Shown here piece by piece: positions 20,158-29,745 of a stretch of 64,000 bases of DNA. The translations under genes were made by a program, and so were the position numbers. Below the pieces are notes generated by a model. That model was not told the DNA's origin, did not search any database, and saw nothing but the letters and a program-made list of their open reading frames with translations. The stretch's first letter is position 1, and every line of letters starts with the position of its first letter. This DNA is from a bacterium BMS3Bbin13 (lineage in GTDB: Bacteria; Pseudomonadota; Gammaproteobacteria; 21-64-14): positions 62,001 to 126,000 of the forward strand of contig BDTW01000025.1 of assembly GCA_002897735.1 (NCBI GenBank). Reading direction: 5' to 3'.

Positions 20158-21168
20158 TCAGGCGAGGGGCAGCTTGGCCGATGCCCCCGGGACCTCGCGG
20201 ACCAGCCGCGGGACCAGATAGCCGGGCAGGCGTGCCGACAGTGTCTCGTGCAGACGCCGCGCGGCACCGTCCGGGACGGCGAAATGGGCCGCGCCCTGAA
20301 CCGGGTCGAGCGCGTGGAGGTAGTAGGGCAGGACCCCGGCCTCGAACAGCGTCTCGCTCAGATCGACGAGGTCCGCGACCCGATCGTTGACGCCGTGCAG
20401 CAGGACCGACTGGTTGAGCAGCGTGATGCCCCGCGCGCTCAGTCGCAGCAGGGCACCGCGCACGGCGTCGTCGAGTTCGCGGGCGTGGTTGGCATGGATC
20501 ACCACCACCGGGCGCAGCCGCCCGCCGGTCAGCCAGTCGCACAGTTCATCGGTCACCCGTTGCGGGATCATCACCGGCAGGCGGGTATGGATGCGCAGCC
20601 GGGTGAGGTGGGGGACGGTGTCCAGCGCCGCCGCGAGCCGGGCCAGGGATTCATCGCGCAGGCTCAACGGGTCGCCGCCGCTGAGGATGACCTCGCGCAG
20701 ATCCGGGTCGGCGCGCAGCCGCTCCAGCGCCGCGCCCCACGGGCGGGCGATTGCGTCGGCCGCGTACGGGTAGTGGCGCCGGAAGCAGTACCGGCAGTGC
20801 ACGGCGCAGGCGCCGGTGGTGACCAGCAGCGCCCGTCCCCGATACTTTCGAAGCAGGCCCGGTGCGCTGCGCGCCGCCGACTCGTGCAGGGGGTCGGCCG
20901 TATAGCCGGGTACCGGTCGAAGTTCCTCTTCGAGCGGCAGTACCTGGCGCAGCAACGGATCGTCCGGATCACCGCGCCGGATGCGCGCCAGGTAGGGGAG
21001 CGGCACGCGCAGGGGGAACGCTCGGGTGGCGGCCTGCGCCGCGGCGAGCAAGCCCGGGTCCAGGCCGAGACGCGCGAGCAGCTCGCGCGGGTCGCGCACG
21101 GCGCGGGCCAGCTCCCGCCGCCAGGCGGGCGTCTGCCGCGAGCCCGCGGTTCGCGCTATGATGTGCAA
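20158..21168 (-). CDS. epmB: EF-P lysine 2,3-aminomutase (EF-P beta-lysylation)
   Basis: 336-residue radical-SAM enzyme that converts lysine to (R)-beta-lysine for attachment to EF-P. Seen: CAVHCRYC at 121-128 (the CxxxCxxC cluster of radical SAM), [10 protein letters not shown], and a PLP lysine at position 332 in the C-terminal AKLPLA, equivalent to E. coli EpmB. The start is a TTG at 21168. From there the protein reads [16 protein letters not shown], which aligns with the E. coli start MAHIVTLNTPSREDW, while upstream residues do not. It is divergent from efp with 48 bp between starts. Confidence 0.93.
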   Translation of the reverse strand: MHIIARTAGSRQTPAWRRELARAVRDPRELLARLGLDPGLLAAAQAATRAFPLRVPLPYLARIRRGDPDDPLLRQVLPLEEELRPVPGYTADPLHESAARSAPGLLRKYRGRALLVTTGACAVHCRYCFRRHYPYAADAIARPWGAALERLRADPDLREVILSGGDPLSLRDESLARLAAALDTVPHLTRLRIHTRLPVMIPQRVTDELCDWLTGGRLRPVVVIHANHARELDDAVRGALLRLSARGITLLNQSVLLHGVNDRVADLVDLSETLFEAGVLPYYLHALDPVQGAAHFAVPDGAARRLHETLSARLPGYLVPRLVREVPGASAKLPLA

Positions 21169-21216
21169 CCGCGCCTCCCCCGGGGGGGGTATCCTGCGGC
21201 GTGCAATGGAGACGGA

Positions 21217-21786
21217 ATGGCCACCTACAGCACCAATGAATTCAGAGCGGGGCTCAAGGTCATCCTCGATAGTGATCCCTTCGCTATCATTGAAAACGAG
21301 TTCGTCAAGCCCGGCAAGGGGCAGGCGTTCAGTCGCGTCAAGCTGCGCAATCTCAAGACGGGGCGCGTGGTGGATCGCACCTTCAAGTCGGGGGAGAGCG
21401 TCGAGGCGGCAGACGTGGTCGAGGTGCAGATGCAGTACCTCTACAGCGACGGCGAGTTCTGGCACTTCATGAAGCCCGATACCTTCGAGCAATACGGCGC
21501 CGATGCCGCCGCGGTCGGCGACGGGGCCAAGTGGCTCAAGGAACAGGACCTCTGTACCCTGACCCTGTGGAACGACGTGCCGCTCATCGTGACCCCGCCG
21601 AACTTCGTGGTGCTGCGGGTGACGGAGACCGACCCCGGCGTGCGCGGGGATACCTCCGGCGGAGGCGGGAAACCCGCCACCCTGGAGACCGGTGCGGTGG
21701 TGCGTGTGCCGCTGTTCATCGACATCGGGGAACGGATCCGGGTCGATACCCGCACCGGCGAGTACGCGGCCCGCGCCAAGGAATGA
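21217..21786 (+). CDS. efp: Translation elongation factor P
   Basis: 189-residue EF-P, which enters the ribosomal E site to relieve stalling at polyproline runs. The modified lysine is K34 in FVKPGKGQA, the residue EpmA and EpmB act on. All three OB/KOW domains are present and the C-terminus [20 protein letters not shown] is canonical. ATG 21217 has GGAGA upstream. The stop overlaps the epmA start (ATGA), coupling substrate and modifying enzyme. Having epmB, efp and epmA together indicates a full beta-lysylation pathway apart from the hydroxylase EpmC, which I do not see. Confidence 0.97.
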   Translation: MATYSTNEFRAGLKVILDSDPFAIIENEFVKPGKGQAFSRVKLRNLKTGRVVDRTFKSGESVEAADVVEVQMQYLYSDGEFWHFMKPDTFEQYGADAAAVGDGAKWLKEQDLCTLTLWNDVPLIVTPPNFVVLRVTETDPGVRGDTSGGGGKPATLETGAVVRVPLFIDIGERIRVDTRTGEYAARAKE

Positions 21787-22805
21787 GCGGGGCCGGCCCG
21801 CCGCCGCGGGGCGAGGACGCGGGCGGGTCCTGGCGCCCATCGGCCTCGTGGGACGTGTTGCGCCTGCGGGCGGCCCTCCTGGCGCGTATCCGGAGTTGGT
21901 TCGCGGCCCGCGGCCTGCTGGAGGTGGAGACCCCGGTGCTCTCCGCCGCCGGGACCACCGATCCCCAGATCGAGAGCTTCACCACCCGTTATTGCGGGCC
22001 CGGCGCGCCGTACGGGCGTACCGCCTATCTGCATACCTCTCCCGAGTTCCCGATGAAGCGCCTGCTGGCCGCGGGGTCCGGCTCCATCTATCAGATCTGC
22101 CGGGTGTTCCGTCAGGGCGAAGCGGGCGCGCACCACAACCCGGAGTTCACGCTGGTCGAGTGGTATTGCATCGGTGCGGATCACCACACCCTCATGGATG
22201 AAGTGCAGGGCTTGATCGCCGAGGTGCTGGCCGGCTCCCGGTCGCTGGGCGAGCCCGAGCGGCTGAGCTATCGCACGGCCTTCGAGCGTCACGTAGGAGT
22301 CGATCCGCACGGGGCGAATCCCGCGCAGTTGCGCACCTGCGCGGCGCGCCACGGACTCGAGACCGGCGCCGGATTGGGGGACCGGGATGCCGATCCCTGG
22401 CGCGATCTGCTCTTGAGTCACCTCGTGGTCCCACACCTCGGCCGGGGGCGGCTGAGCCTGCTCTATGACTACCCGGCCTCCCAGGCGAGCCTCGCCCGGG
22501 TCCGGCCCGGGGATCCGCCGGTGGCCGAGCGATTCGAAGTCTTCCTCGATGGCATGGAACTGGCCAACGGTTTCCACGAGTTGGCCGATGCCGGTGAACA
22601 GCACCGGCGCTTCGAACGCGACCGGCACCGCCGTCGCGCGGCGGGGCAGCCGTCGGTGGCGCCCGACGAACGCCTGCTCGCGGCGCTCGCGGCGGGTCTG
22701 CCCGACTGTGCCGGGGTGGCGCTGGGCTTCGACCGGCTGGTGATGGCCGCATGCGGAGCACGGCGCCTGGAGGAGGTGCTGGCGTTTCCGTTCGAGCGCG
22801 CCTGA
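21783..22805 (+). CDS. epmA: EF-P (R)-beta-lysine ligase
   Basis: 340-residue class II lysyl-tRNA-synthetase paralogue (PoxA/GenX) without the anticodon-binding domain. It ligates beta-lysine to K34 of EF-P. Class II motif 2 is [24 protein letters not shown] (here about residues 101-124). Motif 3 is in [15 protein letters not shown] near the end, and [17 protein letters not shown] is intact. The start overlaps the efp stop by ATGA. A GC-rich 20-residue N-terminal extension precedes the conserved part. Confidence 0.95.
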   Translation: MSGAGPPPRGEDAGGSWRPSASWDVLRLRAALLARIRSWFAARGLLEVETPVLSAAGTTDPQIESFTTRYCGPGAPYGRTAYLHTSPEFPMKRLLAAGSGSIYQICRVFRQGEAGAHHNPEFTLVEWYCIGADHHTLMDEVQGLIAEVLAGSRSLGEPERLSYRTAFERHVGVDPHGANPAQLRTCAARHGLETGAGLGDRDADPWRDLLLSHLVVPHLGRGRLSLLYDYPASQASLARVRPGDPPVAERFEVFLDGMELANGFHELADAGEQHRRFERDRHRRRAAGQPSVAPDERLLAALAAGLPDCAGVALGFDRLVMAACGARRLEEVLAFPFERA

Positions 22806-22848
22806 TCGCTTGTCGTCCGGGCCCTGGCCTGGCGAGGATGGCGACGGC

Positions 22849-22926
22849 CGCGGCCGGGCAAGCCCGGCCCTACCGCCGATCACCCATCCCGTGGGATCTC
22901 CGTAGGGCGGGGCTCGCCCCGCCGAC
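22849..22926. repeat. REP-like cluster B (two 25-bp palindromes)
   Basis: Copies at 22849-22873 (reverse, CGGCCGGGCAAGCCCGGCC type) and 22902-22926 (forward, exact consensus). They sit between the converging ends of epmA and psd, a usual place for REP/BIME elements. Confidence 0.85.
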
Positions 22927-22984
22927 ACCGCATGGACAGATCCCTCGGTATCTCCTTCCCGCACGATTTCAGACCGTTGGGCGC

Positions 22985-23893
22985 TCAGGATCGTTCTGCT
23001 CCGCCATTGTCCGGGGTCAACCGCCCGACCGGCATGCCGACGCGCACTGCGGCGCCGTTTTGCAGCGTCTCGTCCCACTGCACCCGCCCGCGCGGGAAGA
23101 TCACGATCACCGTGGACCCCATGCCGAAGCGGCCCATCTCGGCGCCCGCGGCCAGCCGCACACGCGCGTGCTCCTCGCGGCGGAGCCGTTCCCGGCGCCC
23201 GTACGGATAGCTGCCGGGACCACCCCAGGCGGTCTCGATGAAGCCCACCAGCATGGCGCCCACCAGCACCAGCGCCATGGGTCCGGCCGGGGTCTCGAAC
23301 ACGCTCACGACCCGTTCGTTGCGTGCGAACAGGCGGGGCACCGCGCGGGTGGTGGACTCCGAGACGCTGAACAGGGTCCCGGGCAGATAGACGCTCTCGG
23401 TGAGGGTCCCCGGGCAGGGCATGTGCACCCGATGGTAGTCGCGTGGTGCCAGGTAGACGGTCAGAAACGCCCCGTCGCGAAACGGCGCGGCGCGTCGCTC
23501 ACTGCCGCCGAGCAGCTCCACGACCGAGTACCGGCGGCCCTTCGCCTGGAGCAGGCGCTCGCCCTCCAGGCTCCCGAACTCGCTCAGGCGCCCGTCCGCA
23601 GGCGCCAGCAGAGCCTGCGCATCGGCGGGCAGGGGACGTGCCCCGGGGCGTAGCGCGCGGATGAAGAAGCTGTTGAAGTCGAGGTAGGCGGCCGGATCGG
23701 GATAGCGCGCCTCGCCGAGGTCGACGCGATAACGACGTGCGAACCACCGGATCAGGGCGTCCTTGAGCCATCGCCGGCGACTGCGCGTCACCCGGTAGAC
23801 CAGACGGCTGAGGGCATGCTGCGGCAGCGCGTACTGCGGCAGGGTCCGCAACGTGTCCGCGAGTCCGGAGAATGAGATGCGAGGCGGTGTCAC
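22985..23893 (-). CDS. psd: Phosphatidylserine decarboxylase proenzyme
   Basis: About 302 residues. Inner-membrane enzyme making phosphatidylethanolamine. It self-cleaves at a serine that becomes the pyruvoyl cofactor: the motif here is MGST (258-261, cleavage before S260) instead of the LGST of E. coli. The active-site blocks [11 protein letters not shown] and [14 protein letters not shown] are present. The start is set at GTG 23893, which begins about 13 residues before the conserved [16 protein letters not shown] stretch. No ATG is available in frame nearby, so the exact start is uncertain. It is divergent from prmB across 276 bp. Confidence 0.93.
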   Translation of the reverse strand: MTPPRISFSGLADTLRTLPQYALPQHALSRLVYRVTRSRRRWLKDALIRWFARRYRVDLGEARYPDPAAYLDFNSFFIRALRPGARPLPADAQALLAPADGRLSEFGSLEGERLLQAKGRRYSVVELLGGSERRAAPFRDGAFLTVYLAPRDYHRVHMPCPGTLTESVYLPGTLFSVSESTTRAVPRLFARNERVVSVFETPAGPMALVLVGAMLVGFIETAWGGPGSYPYGRRERLRREEHARVRLAAGAEMGRFGMGSTVIVIFPRGRVQWDETLQNGAAVRVGMPVGRLTPDNGGAERS

Positions 23894-24169
23894 GGACGTG
23901 CCCCGGTCGGGCGTCGCGGCCGGTCGGAATGGAGGCCAGGCGGGGACATGCGCGCGAGTATGCCATATCGGGGCGCAAGGCGGCGTGCCGGCGCGGCGTG
24001 GATTGTTTATCATCGGCGGTCGCGACGCCGGATCGCGACCGTGGGACATGGGGTCCCCGGGCCGGCGTGCGCCGCACCCCGGAGCGTAACCCGATATGGC
24101 CACTGGATCGATCTCCCGCGGAACCCGAAACGGGGCCCGCACGCGACCCGCGCGCGGCGGCGTCCCGTC

Positions 24170-25093
24170 GTGAGCGACGCGGACCTCGACGGGTTGCGCA
24201 CGGTGCGCGATTTCATCCGCTGGGGCGCGAGCCGGTTCAGCGAGGCCGGGCTGGTGTTCGGTCACGGTACCGACAACGCCCTCGACGAGGCCGCCGCACT
24301 GGTGCTCCATGCCCTGCACCTGCCGCCCGATCTGCCCGCGGACTGGTTCGGCGCCGCGCTCACGCGTGCGGAGCGCGGTGCGGTGGCGGCGCTGCTGGGC
24401 CGGCGCTTGCACGAACGGTTGCCGGCCGCCTACCTCACCGGCGAGGCATGGTTCGCCGGGCTCTCGTTCCGGGTCGACCCGCGGGTGCTGATCCCGCGTT
24501 CGCCGATCGCCGAACTCATCGAGCGCGGCTTCGAGCCGTGGGCCGCGGGCCTGGAGGTGCGCCGCATCCTCGATCTGGGCACCGGGAGCGGCTGCATCGG
24601 GATCGCCTGCGCGATGGTGTTTCCGGAGGCGCCGGTGGATCTGGCGGACGTCTCCCCCGATGCGTTGGAGGTGGCGCGCGAGAACGTCGCCCGTCACGGC
24701 CTCGAGGCGCGGGTGCGCGTGCTGCGCTCGGACCTGTTCGCGGCGCTGGCGGGACCCTACGACCTGATCGTGAGCAACCCGCCGTATGTGACCGAGGCGC
24801 AGATGCGGGCCGTGCCCCCGGAATACCGGCACGAGCCGGCCGGCGCGTTGGCGGGAGGCCCGGAGGGGCTCGATTTCGTCCTGCGCATCCTGCGCGAGGC
24901 CCCGGCCTATCTGGCCGAGGCGGGACTGCTGGTGGTCGAGGTCGGGGAGGCCGCGGCGGCGCTCGAGGCGCGCCTGCCCGGCCTGCCGTTCATGTGGCCG
25001 GAATTCTCGCGCGGCGGCGACGGGGTGTTTGTGCTGACCGGCGCGGAACTGCGAGACTATTGGGAGAACCGCGCCCGCGCGGAGTCCGCCTGA
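24170..25093 (+). CDS. prmB: 50S ribosomal protein L3 glutamine methyltransferase
   Basis: 307-residue N5-glutamine methyltransferase of the HemK/PrmB group, which methylates a glutamine of L3 during ribosome assembly. Seen: the AdoMet motif [14 protein letters not shown] (about 129-142), the catalytic NPPYV (about 203-207) and [14 protein letters not shown], the PrmB version of the segment preceding the AdoMet fold. GTG 24170 gives the expected length. Longer frames to 23948 add arginine-rich residues unlike the family. Confidence 0.93.
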   Translation: MSDADLDGLRTVRDFIRWGASRFSEAGLVFGHGTDNALDEAAALVLHALHLPPDLPADWFGAALTRAERGAVAALLGRRLHERLPAAYLTGEAWFAGLSFRVDPRVLIPRSPIAELIERGFEPWAAGLEVRRILDLGTGSGCIGIACAMVFPEAPVDLADVSPDALEVARENVARHGLEARVRVLRSDLFAALAGPYDLIVSNPPYVTEAQMRAVPPEYRHEPAGALAGGPEGLDFVLRILREAPAYLAEAGLLVVEVGEAAAALEARLPGLPFMWPEFSRGGDGVFVLTGAELRDYWENRARAESA

Positions 25094-25133
25094 CGGGGGC
25101 GGGCCCTACGCGGGCGCCGAGAGGGAAACGATC

Positions 25134-25448
25134 ATGCAGAGGCCGCGCACGGCGGAAGAGTACTTCGACCTGGTCAATCAGACCCTGTTCGAGATCCAGG
25201 ACCTGCGCGAGGCGGCGGAGTTCGACGAGGAGGAATTCGGCAACGCGCTGAAGTTCCTGGACCGGCTTGAAGAAGAGGTGGGGAAGCTGCGTCGGCAGAT
25301 GCTCGACGGGGCTTACCACTTCGGCAATGAGGACCTGCCGTTCATGGAGATCGTCCTCGCGCAGGACGCCTTCATCCTGCCCTTCAAGCCGCTGTTGCAG
25401 ATCATCAACCAGACCCACAAGCACGGCTTGGCGGTGGAGGGGGGTTGA
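25134..25448 (+). CDS. Conserved small acidic protein, unknown
   Basis: 104 residues, acidic and helical. ATG 25134 has GAGGGAAA upstream. Notable stretches are RTAEEYFDLVNQTLFEIQDL, FLDRLEEEVGKLRRQMLDGAY and PFMEIVLAQDAFILPFKPLL. No cofactor, membrane or secretion signal is visible. It lies 40 bp after prmB and 44 bp before hemN and probably shares their transcript. The even codon use and the well-placed ribosome site make it a real gene. I do not recognise the family. Confidence 0.75.
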   Translation: MQRPRTAEEYFDLVNQTLFEIQDLREAAEFDEEEFGNALKFLDRLEEEVGKLRRQMLDGAYHFGNEDLPFMEIVLAQDAFILPFKPLLQIINQTHKHGLAVEGG

Positions 25449-25492
25449 TGCCCGTCAAGATCCCTCGCGGCGACCCCCGGTAGGATTCGACC

Positions 25493-26899
25493 ATGGCCCC
25501 TCCGACCTACTCTTCGCTGTTCGATCCCGAGTGTATCCGCCGCTATGATAAGGCGGGTCCGCGTTACACGTCCTATCCCACCGCGCCGCTGTTCCACGAG
25601 GAGTTCGGCGAGGCGGACTATCGCACGTGGGCCGGGCGCGGCAACGAGGGCCGTCCGTTGCGCCCGCTGTCGCTGTATTTCCACCTCCCGTTCTGCGCCA
25701 CGGTGTGCTTCTACTGTGCCTGCAACAAGGTGGTCACCCGGGATCGCTCGCGCGCGGCGCGCTACCTGGAACGGTTGACCCGCGAGATCGAACTGCAGGG
25801 CGGGTTGTTCGACCGGGGCCGCACGGTGGACCAACTCGCCTGGGGCGGCGGTACGCCCACCTTCCTCGACCACGACCAGATCCGGGCCCTGATGGCGGCC
25901 ACGCGGCGCCACTTCAGTCTGCGCAACGACGACCTGGGGGAGTACTCGGTCGAGGTCGACCCGCGCGAGGCGAGCGCCGAGACCATCGCGGTATTGCGCG
26001 AGGTGGGCTTCAATCGACTGAGCATCGGCGTGCAGGACTTCGATCCCGAGGTGCAGCGTGCCGTGAACCGCATCCAGAGCGAGGCGCGGACCCTGGAGGT
26101 GATGGAGGCGGCGCGGCGCACGGGCTTTCACTCCATCAACGTCGATCTCATCTACGGCCTGCCGTTCCAGAACGTGGAGCGCTTCGCGCGTACCCTGGAG
26201 AAGGTGATCGCGGCCGGGCCGGAGCGGCTTTCGGTGTTCAACTACGCCCACCTGCCCGAGCGATTCAAGCCGCAGCGGCGCATCCGCGCCGAGGACCTGC
26301 CGCCGCCCGCCGAAAAGCTGGCCATCCTCGGATATACGATCGAGCGGCTCACCGGGGCGGGCTACGTCTACATCGGCATGGACCATTTCGCGCGGCCCGA
26401 CGACGAACTCGCCCTCGCGCAGCGTGAGGGGACGCTGTATCGCAACTTTCAGGGCTATTCCACGCATGCCGACTGCGACCTGGTGGGGCTCGGCGTGACC
26501 GCGATCGGCAAGGTGGGGGAGAGCTACAGCCAGAACGTGCGCGAGCTGCCGAGTTACTACGAGCGGCTCGACGCGGGCCGCCTGCCGGTGTTCCGCGGCT
26601 ATGAACTCGACGCCGATGACCGGCTGCGTCGCGACGTGATCATGGGCCTCGCCTGCAACCTGGGCGTCGCGTTCCCCCCGATCGAGAAGCGCTACGGGAT
26701 CGTGTTCACCGACTACTTTCGGCGCGAACTCTCGGAACTCGCCGCCATGGCGGCCGACGGGCTCGTGGAGATCGGGGGGCGGGAGATCCGCGTGGCGCCG
26801 CCGGGGCGGCTGCTGGTGCGCAACCTGTGCATGGTCTTCGACCGCTACCTTCGCGAGCAGCGTGCGGCGCCGGCCCGCGCCTACTCGCGGGTCATCTGA
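25493..26899 (+). CDS. hemN: Oxygen-independent coproporphyrinogen III oxidase
   Basis: 468-residue radical-SAM enzyme that decarboxylates two propionates of coproporphyrinogen III in anaerobic haem synthesis. The 4Fe-4S ligands lie in CATVCFYCAC (C68, C72, C75, plus C77), the true HemN spacing with the fourth cysteine that HemW paralogues lack the context of. WGGGTPTFL and NYAHLPERFKPQ are also HemN-specific. AGGA sits 7 bases before ATG 25493. It implies that the organism can make haem with little oxygen. Confidence 0.96.
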   Translation: MAPPTYSSLFDPECIRRYDKAGPRYTSYPTAPLFHEEFGEADYRTWAGRGNEGRPLRPLSLYFHLPFCATVCFYCACNKVVTRDRSRAARYLERLTREIELQGGLFDRGRTVDQLAWGGGTPTFLDHDQIRALMAATRRHFSLRNDDLGEYSVEVDPREASAETIAVLREVGFNRLSIGVQDFDPEVQRAVNRIQSEARTLEVMEAARRTGFHSINVDLIYGLPFQNVERFARTLEKVIAAGPERLSVFNYAHLPERFKPQRRIRAEDLPPPAEKLAILGYTIERLTGAGYVYIGMDHFARPDDELALAQREGTLYRNFQGYSTHADCDLVGLGVTAIGKVGESYSQNVRELPSYYERLDAGRLPVFRGYELDADDRLRRDVIMGLACNLGVAFPPIEKRYGIVFTDYFRRELSELAAMAADGLVEIGGREIRVAPPGRLLVRNLCMVFDRYLREQRAAPARAYSRVI

Positions 26900-26935
26900 A
26901 CGACGCAGGCCCGGGGGCGGGCGCCGCGGCCCGGC

Positions 26936-27133
26936 TCACACCTGGCGGTAGATCAGCCCCGGCGGGATGAGCATCTCCCCCCGGTCCAACTGGTCCAGGG
27001 GGCAGCCTTCGACGTCGCACTGGGCGATGCGGTCGAAGACGTAGGTCCCCTCGCGATCCTCGATCTTTTCGAAAATCGGTTTTCCCAGATAATTGCCGAT
27101 CCTGGGTCCGTAGTGGCGGTGGTTGTGGTCCAT
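26936..27133 (-). CDS. Small conserved His-rich-start protein, unknown
   Basis: 65 residues from ATG 27133 (GGGA about 7 bases before). It starts [13 protein letters not shown] and contains [19 protein letters not shown], a CxxxxC-type pair, then ends GLIYRQV. A TTG start six codons upstream is possible. It has no membrane segment. It is isolated between hemN and aroC on the opposite strand. Composition and codon use look coding, and I recall similar short orphan proteins in related genomes, but no function is known. Confidence 0.65.
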   Translation of the reverse strand: MDHNHRHYGPRIGNYLGKPIFEKIEDREGTYVFDRIAQCDVEGCPLDQLDRGEMLIPPGLIYRQV

Positions 27134-27333
27134 CCGGTTTCCCGCAATCAACGTGTGAAGGCTTCGTCGACCCGGTCGGCGGGGCCGGGACCGAGGGCGG
27201 ACGGTACCAACCGTACTCCCCTGGCAGGTCCATCGACGGTGCGCGGCGAAACTTTAGCCGGCATCGCCCATCGGTGGCGGCGGCCCGCGGCGGCCGAGGC
27301 ATCCCCGGGCGGGAGACGTTACAATGTCGTCCC

Positions 27334-28437
27334 ATGTCCGGAAACTCGATCGGCAGACTGTTCACCGTTACCACCTTCGGGGAGAGTCACGGCGCGGCCA
27401 TCGGCTGCATCGTCGACGGTTGCCCGCCGGGAATGATGCTTGGCGAGGCCGATCTGCAGCCCGACCTCGATCGGCGCAAGCCCGGCAAGAGCCGCCACAC
27501 CTCGCAGCGGCGCGAGGCCGACGCGGTGCGGATCCTGTCCGGCGTCTTCGAAGGTCGCACCACGGGTACCCCTATCGGCCTGCTGATCGAGAACACCGAT
27601 CAGCGATCGCGCGACTATGCCGAGATCATGGACCGGTTCCGGCCCGGGCATGCCGACTACACCTATCTCCAGAAATACGGCCTGCGCGACTACCGCGGCG
27701 GGGGGCGTTCCTCGGCGCGCGAGACGGCGATGCGCGTGGCGGCCGGCGCCATCGCGCGCAAGTACCTGCGCGAGCGCCATGGCGTGGTCATCCGCGGCTA
27801 TCTTGCCCAACTCGGCCCGATCCGGCCCGAGGCCTTCGACTGGGACGAGGTCGGGCGCAACCCCTTCTTCTGCCCGGACGCCGCCGCGGTGCCGGAACTC
27901 GAGGCCTATATGGACGCGTTGCGCAAGGCGGGTGACTCGATCGGGGCGCGTATCGACGTCGTCGCCCAGGGCGTGCCGCCGGGGCTTGGGGAGCCGGTCT
28001 TCGATCGCCTCGACGCCGATCTCGCGCACGCGCTGATGGGCATCAACGCCGTGAAGGGTGTCGAGGTCGGCGCCGGGTTCGAATGCGTCACCCAGCGCGG
28101 TACCGAGCACCGCGACGAACTCACGCCCGAGGGATTCCTCAGCAACCGCGCGGGCGGCGTGCTGGGCGGGATCTCCACCGGCCAGGACCTTCGGGTCTCC
28201 ATCGCGCTCAAGCCGACTTCGAGCATCCGACTGCCCGGGCGCAGTGTGAACCTGCGCGGCGAGGCGGTCGAGGTGGCGACCAAGGGCCGCCACGACCCCT
28301 GTGTCGGCATCCGCGCCACGCCGATCGCCGAGGCGATGACGGCCATCGTGCTGATGGATCACCTGCTGCGCCAGCGGGCGCAGAATGCGGACGTGGTACC
28401 GCCGCTCGCGCCCATCCCGCCCGGCACGAGCCCCTGA
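27334..28437 (+). CDS. aroC: Chorismate synthase
   Basis: 367-residue last enzyme of the shikimate pathway, converting EPSP to chorismate with reduced FMN. Diagnostic motifs: [14 protein letters not shown] near the start (residues about 16-29), [16 protein letters not shown] in the middle and RxxGGxxGGISTG-type [14 protein letters not shown] later. ATG 27334 yields the standard start [20 protein letters not shown]. Chorismate from it feeds the tryptophan enzymes found further right. Confidence 0.97.
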   Translation: MSGNSIGRLFTVTTFGESHGAAIGCIVDGCPPGMMLGEADLQPDLDRRKPGKSRHTSQRREADAVRILSGVFEGRTTGTPIGLLIENTDQRSRDYAEIMDRFRPGHADYTYLQKYGLRDYRGGGRSSARETAMRVAAGAIARKYLRERHGVVIRGYLAQLGPIRPEAFDWDEVGRNPFFCPDAAAVPELEAYMDALRKAGDSIGARIDVVAQGVPPGLGEPVFDRLDADLAHALMGINAVKGVEVGAGFECVTQRGTEHRDELTPEGFLSNRAGGVLGGISTGQDLRVSIALKPTSSIRLPGRSVNLRGEAVEVATKGRHDPCVGIRATPIAEAMTAIVLMDHLLRQRAQNADVVPPLAPIPPGTSP

Positions 28438-28495
28438 CCGCCGCCCGGCGGCATCGCAACGCCCCCGGTCCCGCGGGGGCGATCTTCGCACGACG

Positions 28496-29653
28496 ATGAT
28501 CTACTGGCGCCTCTCGACCTTTTACCTGTTCTACTTCGCGGCGCTGGGAGCGCTGATCCCGTACTGGAGCCTGTATCTGCAGTCCCTGGGGTTCGGGCCG
28601 GTGGCGATCGGCGAGCTGGTCGCGATCATGATGGCCACCCGGATCGTGGCGCCGAACCTCTGGGGATGGCTCGCCGATCACACCGGGCGGCGCATGACCG
28701 TGGTGCGCATCGCCTCGTTGTTGGCCTGGGTGGCCTTCTGCGGGGTGCTGCTGGGTCGCGGGTTCTGGTGGCTCGCGGTCGTGGTCGCGGTGTTCAGCTT
28801 CTTCTGGAACGGGGCCCTGCCGCAACTCGAGGCCACTACGCTCAATCACCTGGGCGCGCGGGCGCACGGCTACGGTCGCATCCGGGTATGGGGTTCGGTG
28901 GGTTTCGTCCTCAGTGTGAGCGGGCTGGGATTCTTATTTCAGCATCGTTCGCCGGCGCTGCTGGTGCCGGTGGCGCTTGCGCTGCTGGTGGCGATCTGGC
29001 TCGCGAGTCTGCGCGTTCCGGAACGCTTCCGCGCCGCGCCCGAGGCGATCGGGCGTCCGCTGCTGGCGGTCGTGCGCCGCCCGGAGGTGGCGACACTGCT
29101 CCTGGTCTGCCTGCTCATGCAGCTCAGCCATGGTCCGTACTATGCTTTCTTCACCCTATATCTGGAACACCATGGGTACAGCGGCGGGATGATCGGGCTG
29201 TTGTGGGCGCTCGGGGTCGTCGCCGAGATCGGCGTGTTTCTGATCATGCCGCGCGCCCTGCCGCGGTTCGCGCCGCGGACCCTGCTGTTGGCGAGTCTGG
29301 CGCTGGCGGCCTTGCGCTGGCTGCTGATCGGCGCGTTTCCCGACCACCTCGGGGTGATCGTCTTCGCCCAGTCGCTGCACGCGGCGAGCTTCGGCGTCTA
29401 TCATTCGGTGGCCATCGACTTGGTGCACCGGCATTTCACCGGGCGCCTGCAGGGGCGGGGCCAGGCCCTCTACAGCAGCGTCAGCTTCGGGGCCGGCGCC
29501 TCCCTGGGCAGTCTCGCCAGCGGTTATCTGTGGGTGGGAGTGGGCCCGAGCGCGACCTACTACGCGGCGGCGGCGGTCGCGGCGCTCGCCTGGCTCGTGG
29601 CCTGGCGCGGGCTCCCGGCCGCCGCGTCGCCCGCCGCGTCGCCCGCCGCGTAA
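28496..29653 (+). CDS. MFS transporter, HcaT/3-phenylpropionate permease-like
   Basis: 385 residues with about 12 membrane helices. It opens WRLSTFYLFYFAALGALIPYWSLYLQSLGF, a start shared with the HcaT-type and LacY-like MFS group (MFS_1_like). Between helices 2 and 3 it has DHTGRRMTVVR, the MFS loop motif. The substrate cannot be told. The C-terminus ends in an Ala/Pro/Ser repeat (AASPAASPAA). It follows aroC after 58 bp on the same strand. Confidence 0.82.
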   Translation: MIYWRLSTFYLFYFAALGALIPYWSLYLQSLGFGPVAIGELVAIMMATRIVAPNLWGWLADHTGRRMTVVRIASLLAWVAFCGVLLGRGFWWLAVVVAVFSFFWNGALPQLEATTLNHLGARAHGYGRIRVWGSVGFVLSVSGLGFLFQHRSPALLVPVALALLVAIWLASLRVPERFRAAPEAIGRPLLAVVRRPEVATLLLVCLLMQLSHGPYYAFFTLYLEHHGYSGGMIGLLWALGVVAEIGVFLIMPRALPRFAPRTLLLASLALAALRWLLIGAFPDHLGVIVFAQSLHAASFGVYHSVAIDLVHRHFTGRLQGRGQALYSSVSFGAGASLGSLASGYLWVGVGPSATYYAAAAVAALAWLVAWRGLPAAASPAASPAA

Positions 29654-29695
29654 GGGCGTTTGGTCCCGCGCCTGTCCTTGGCCGCGCCTTCCGAA

Positions 29696-29701
29696 TATAA
29701 T
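29696..29701 (+). promoter_or_regulatory. TATAAT box upstream of leuC
   Basis: A perfect -10 hexamer TATAAT, with no good -35 at the right distance (TGTCCT at 29673-29678), in an AT-rich patch 45 bp before the leuC start. It is the likely start of leuC-leuD-leuB transcription. A leucine-responsive leader peptide is not visible, since the remaining leader is too short. Confidence 0.45.
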
Positions 29702-29745
29702 GAATCGCTTACACTAGACGTTTTTGCAGCTGCACGGGCGATGAC

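Noticed and set aside
20158-21840. 560-residue version of EpmB
   Set aside because: The extra 224 residues are antisense to efp, and the match to EpmB begins at the TTG at 21168.
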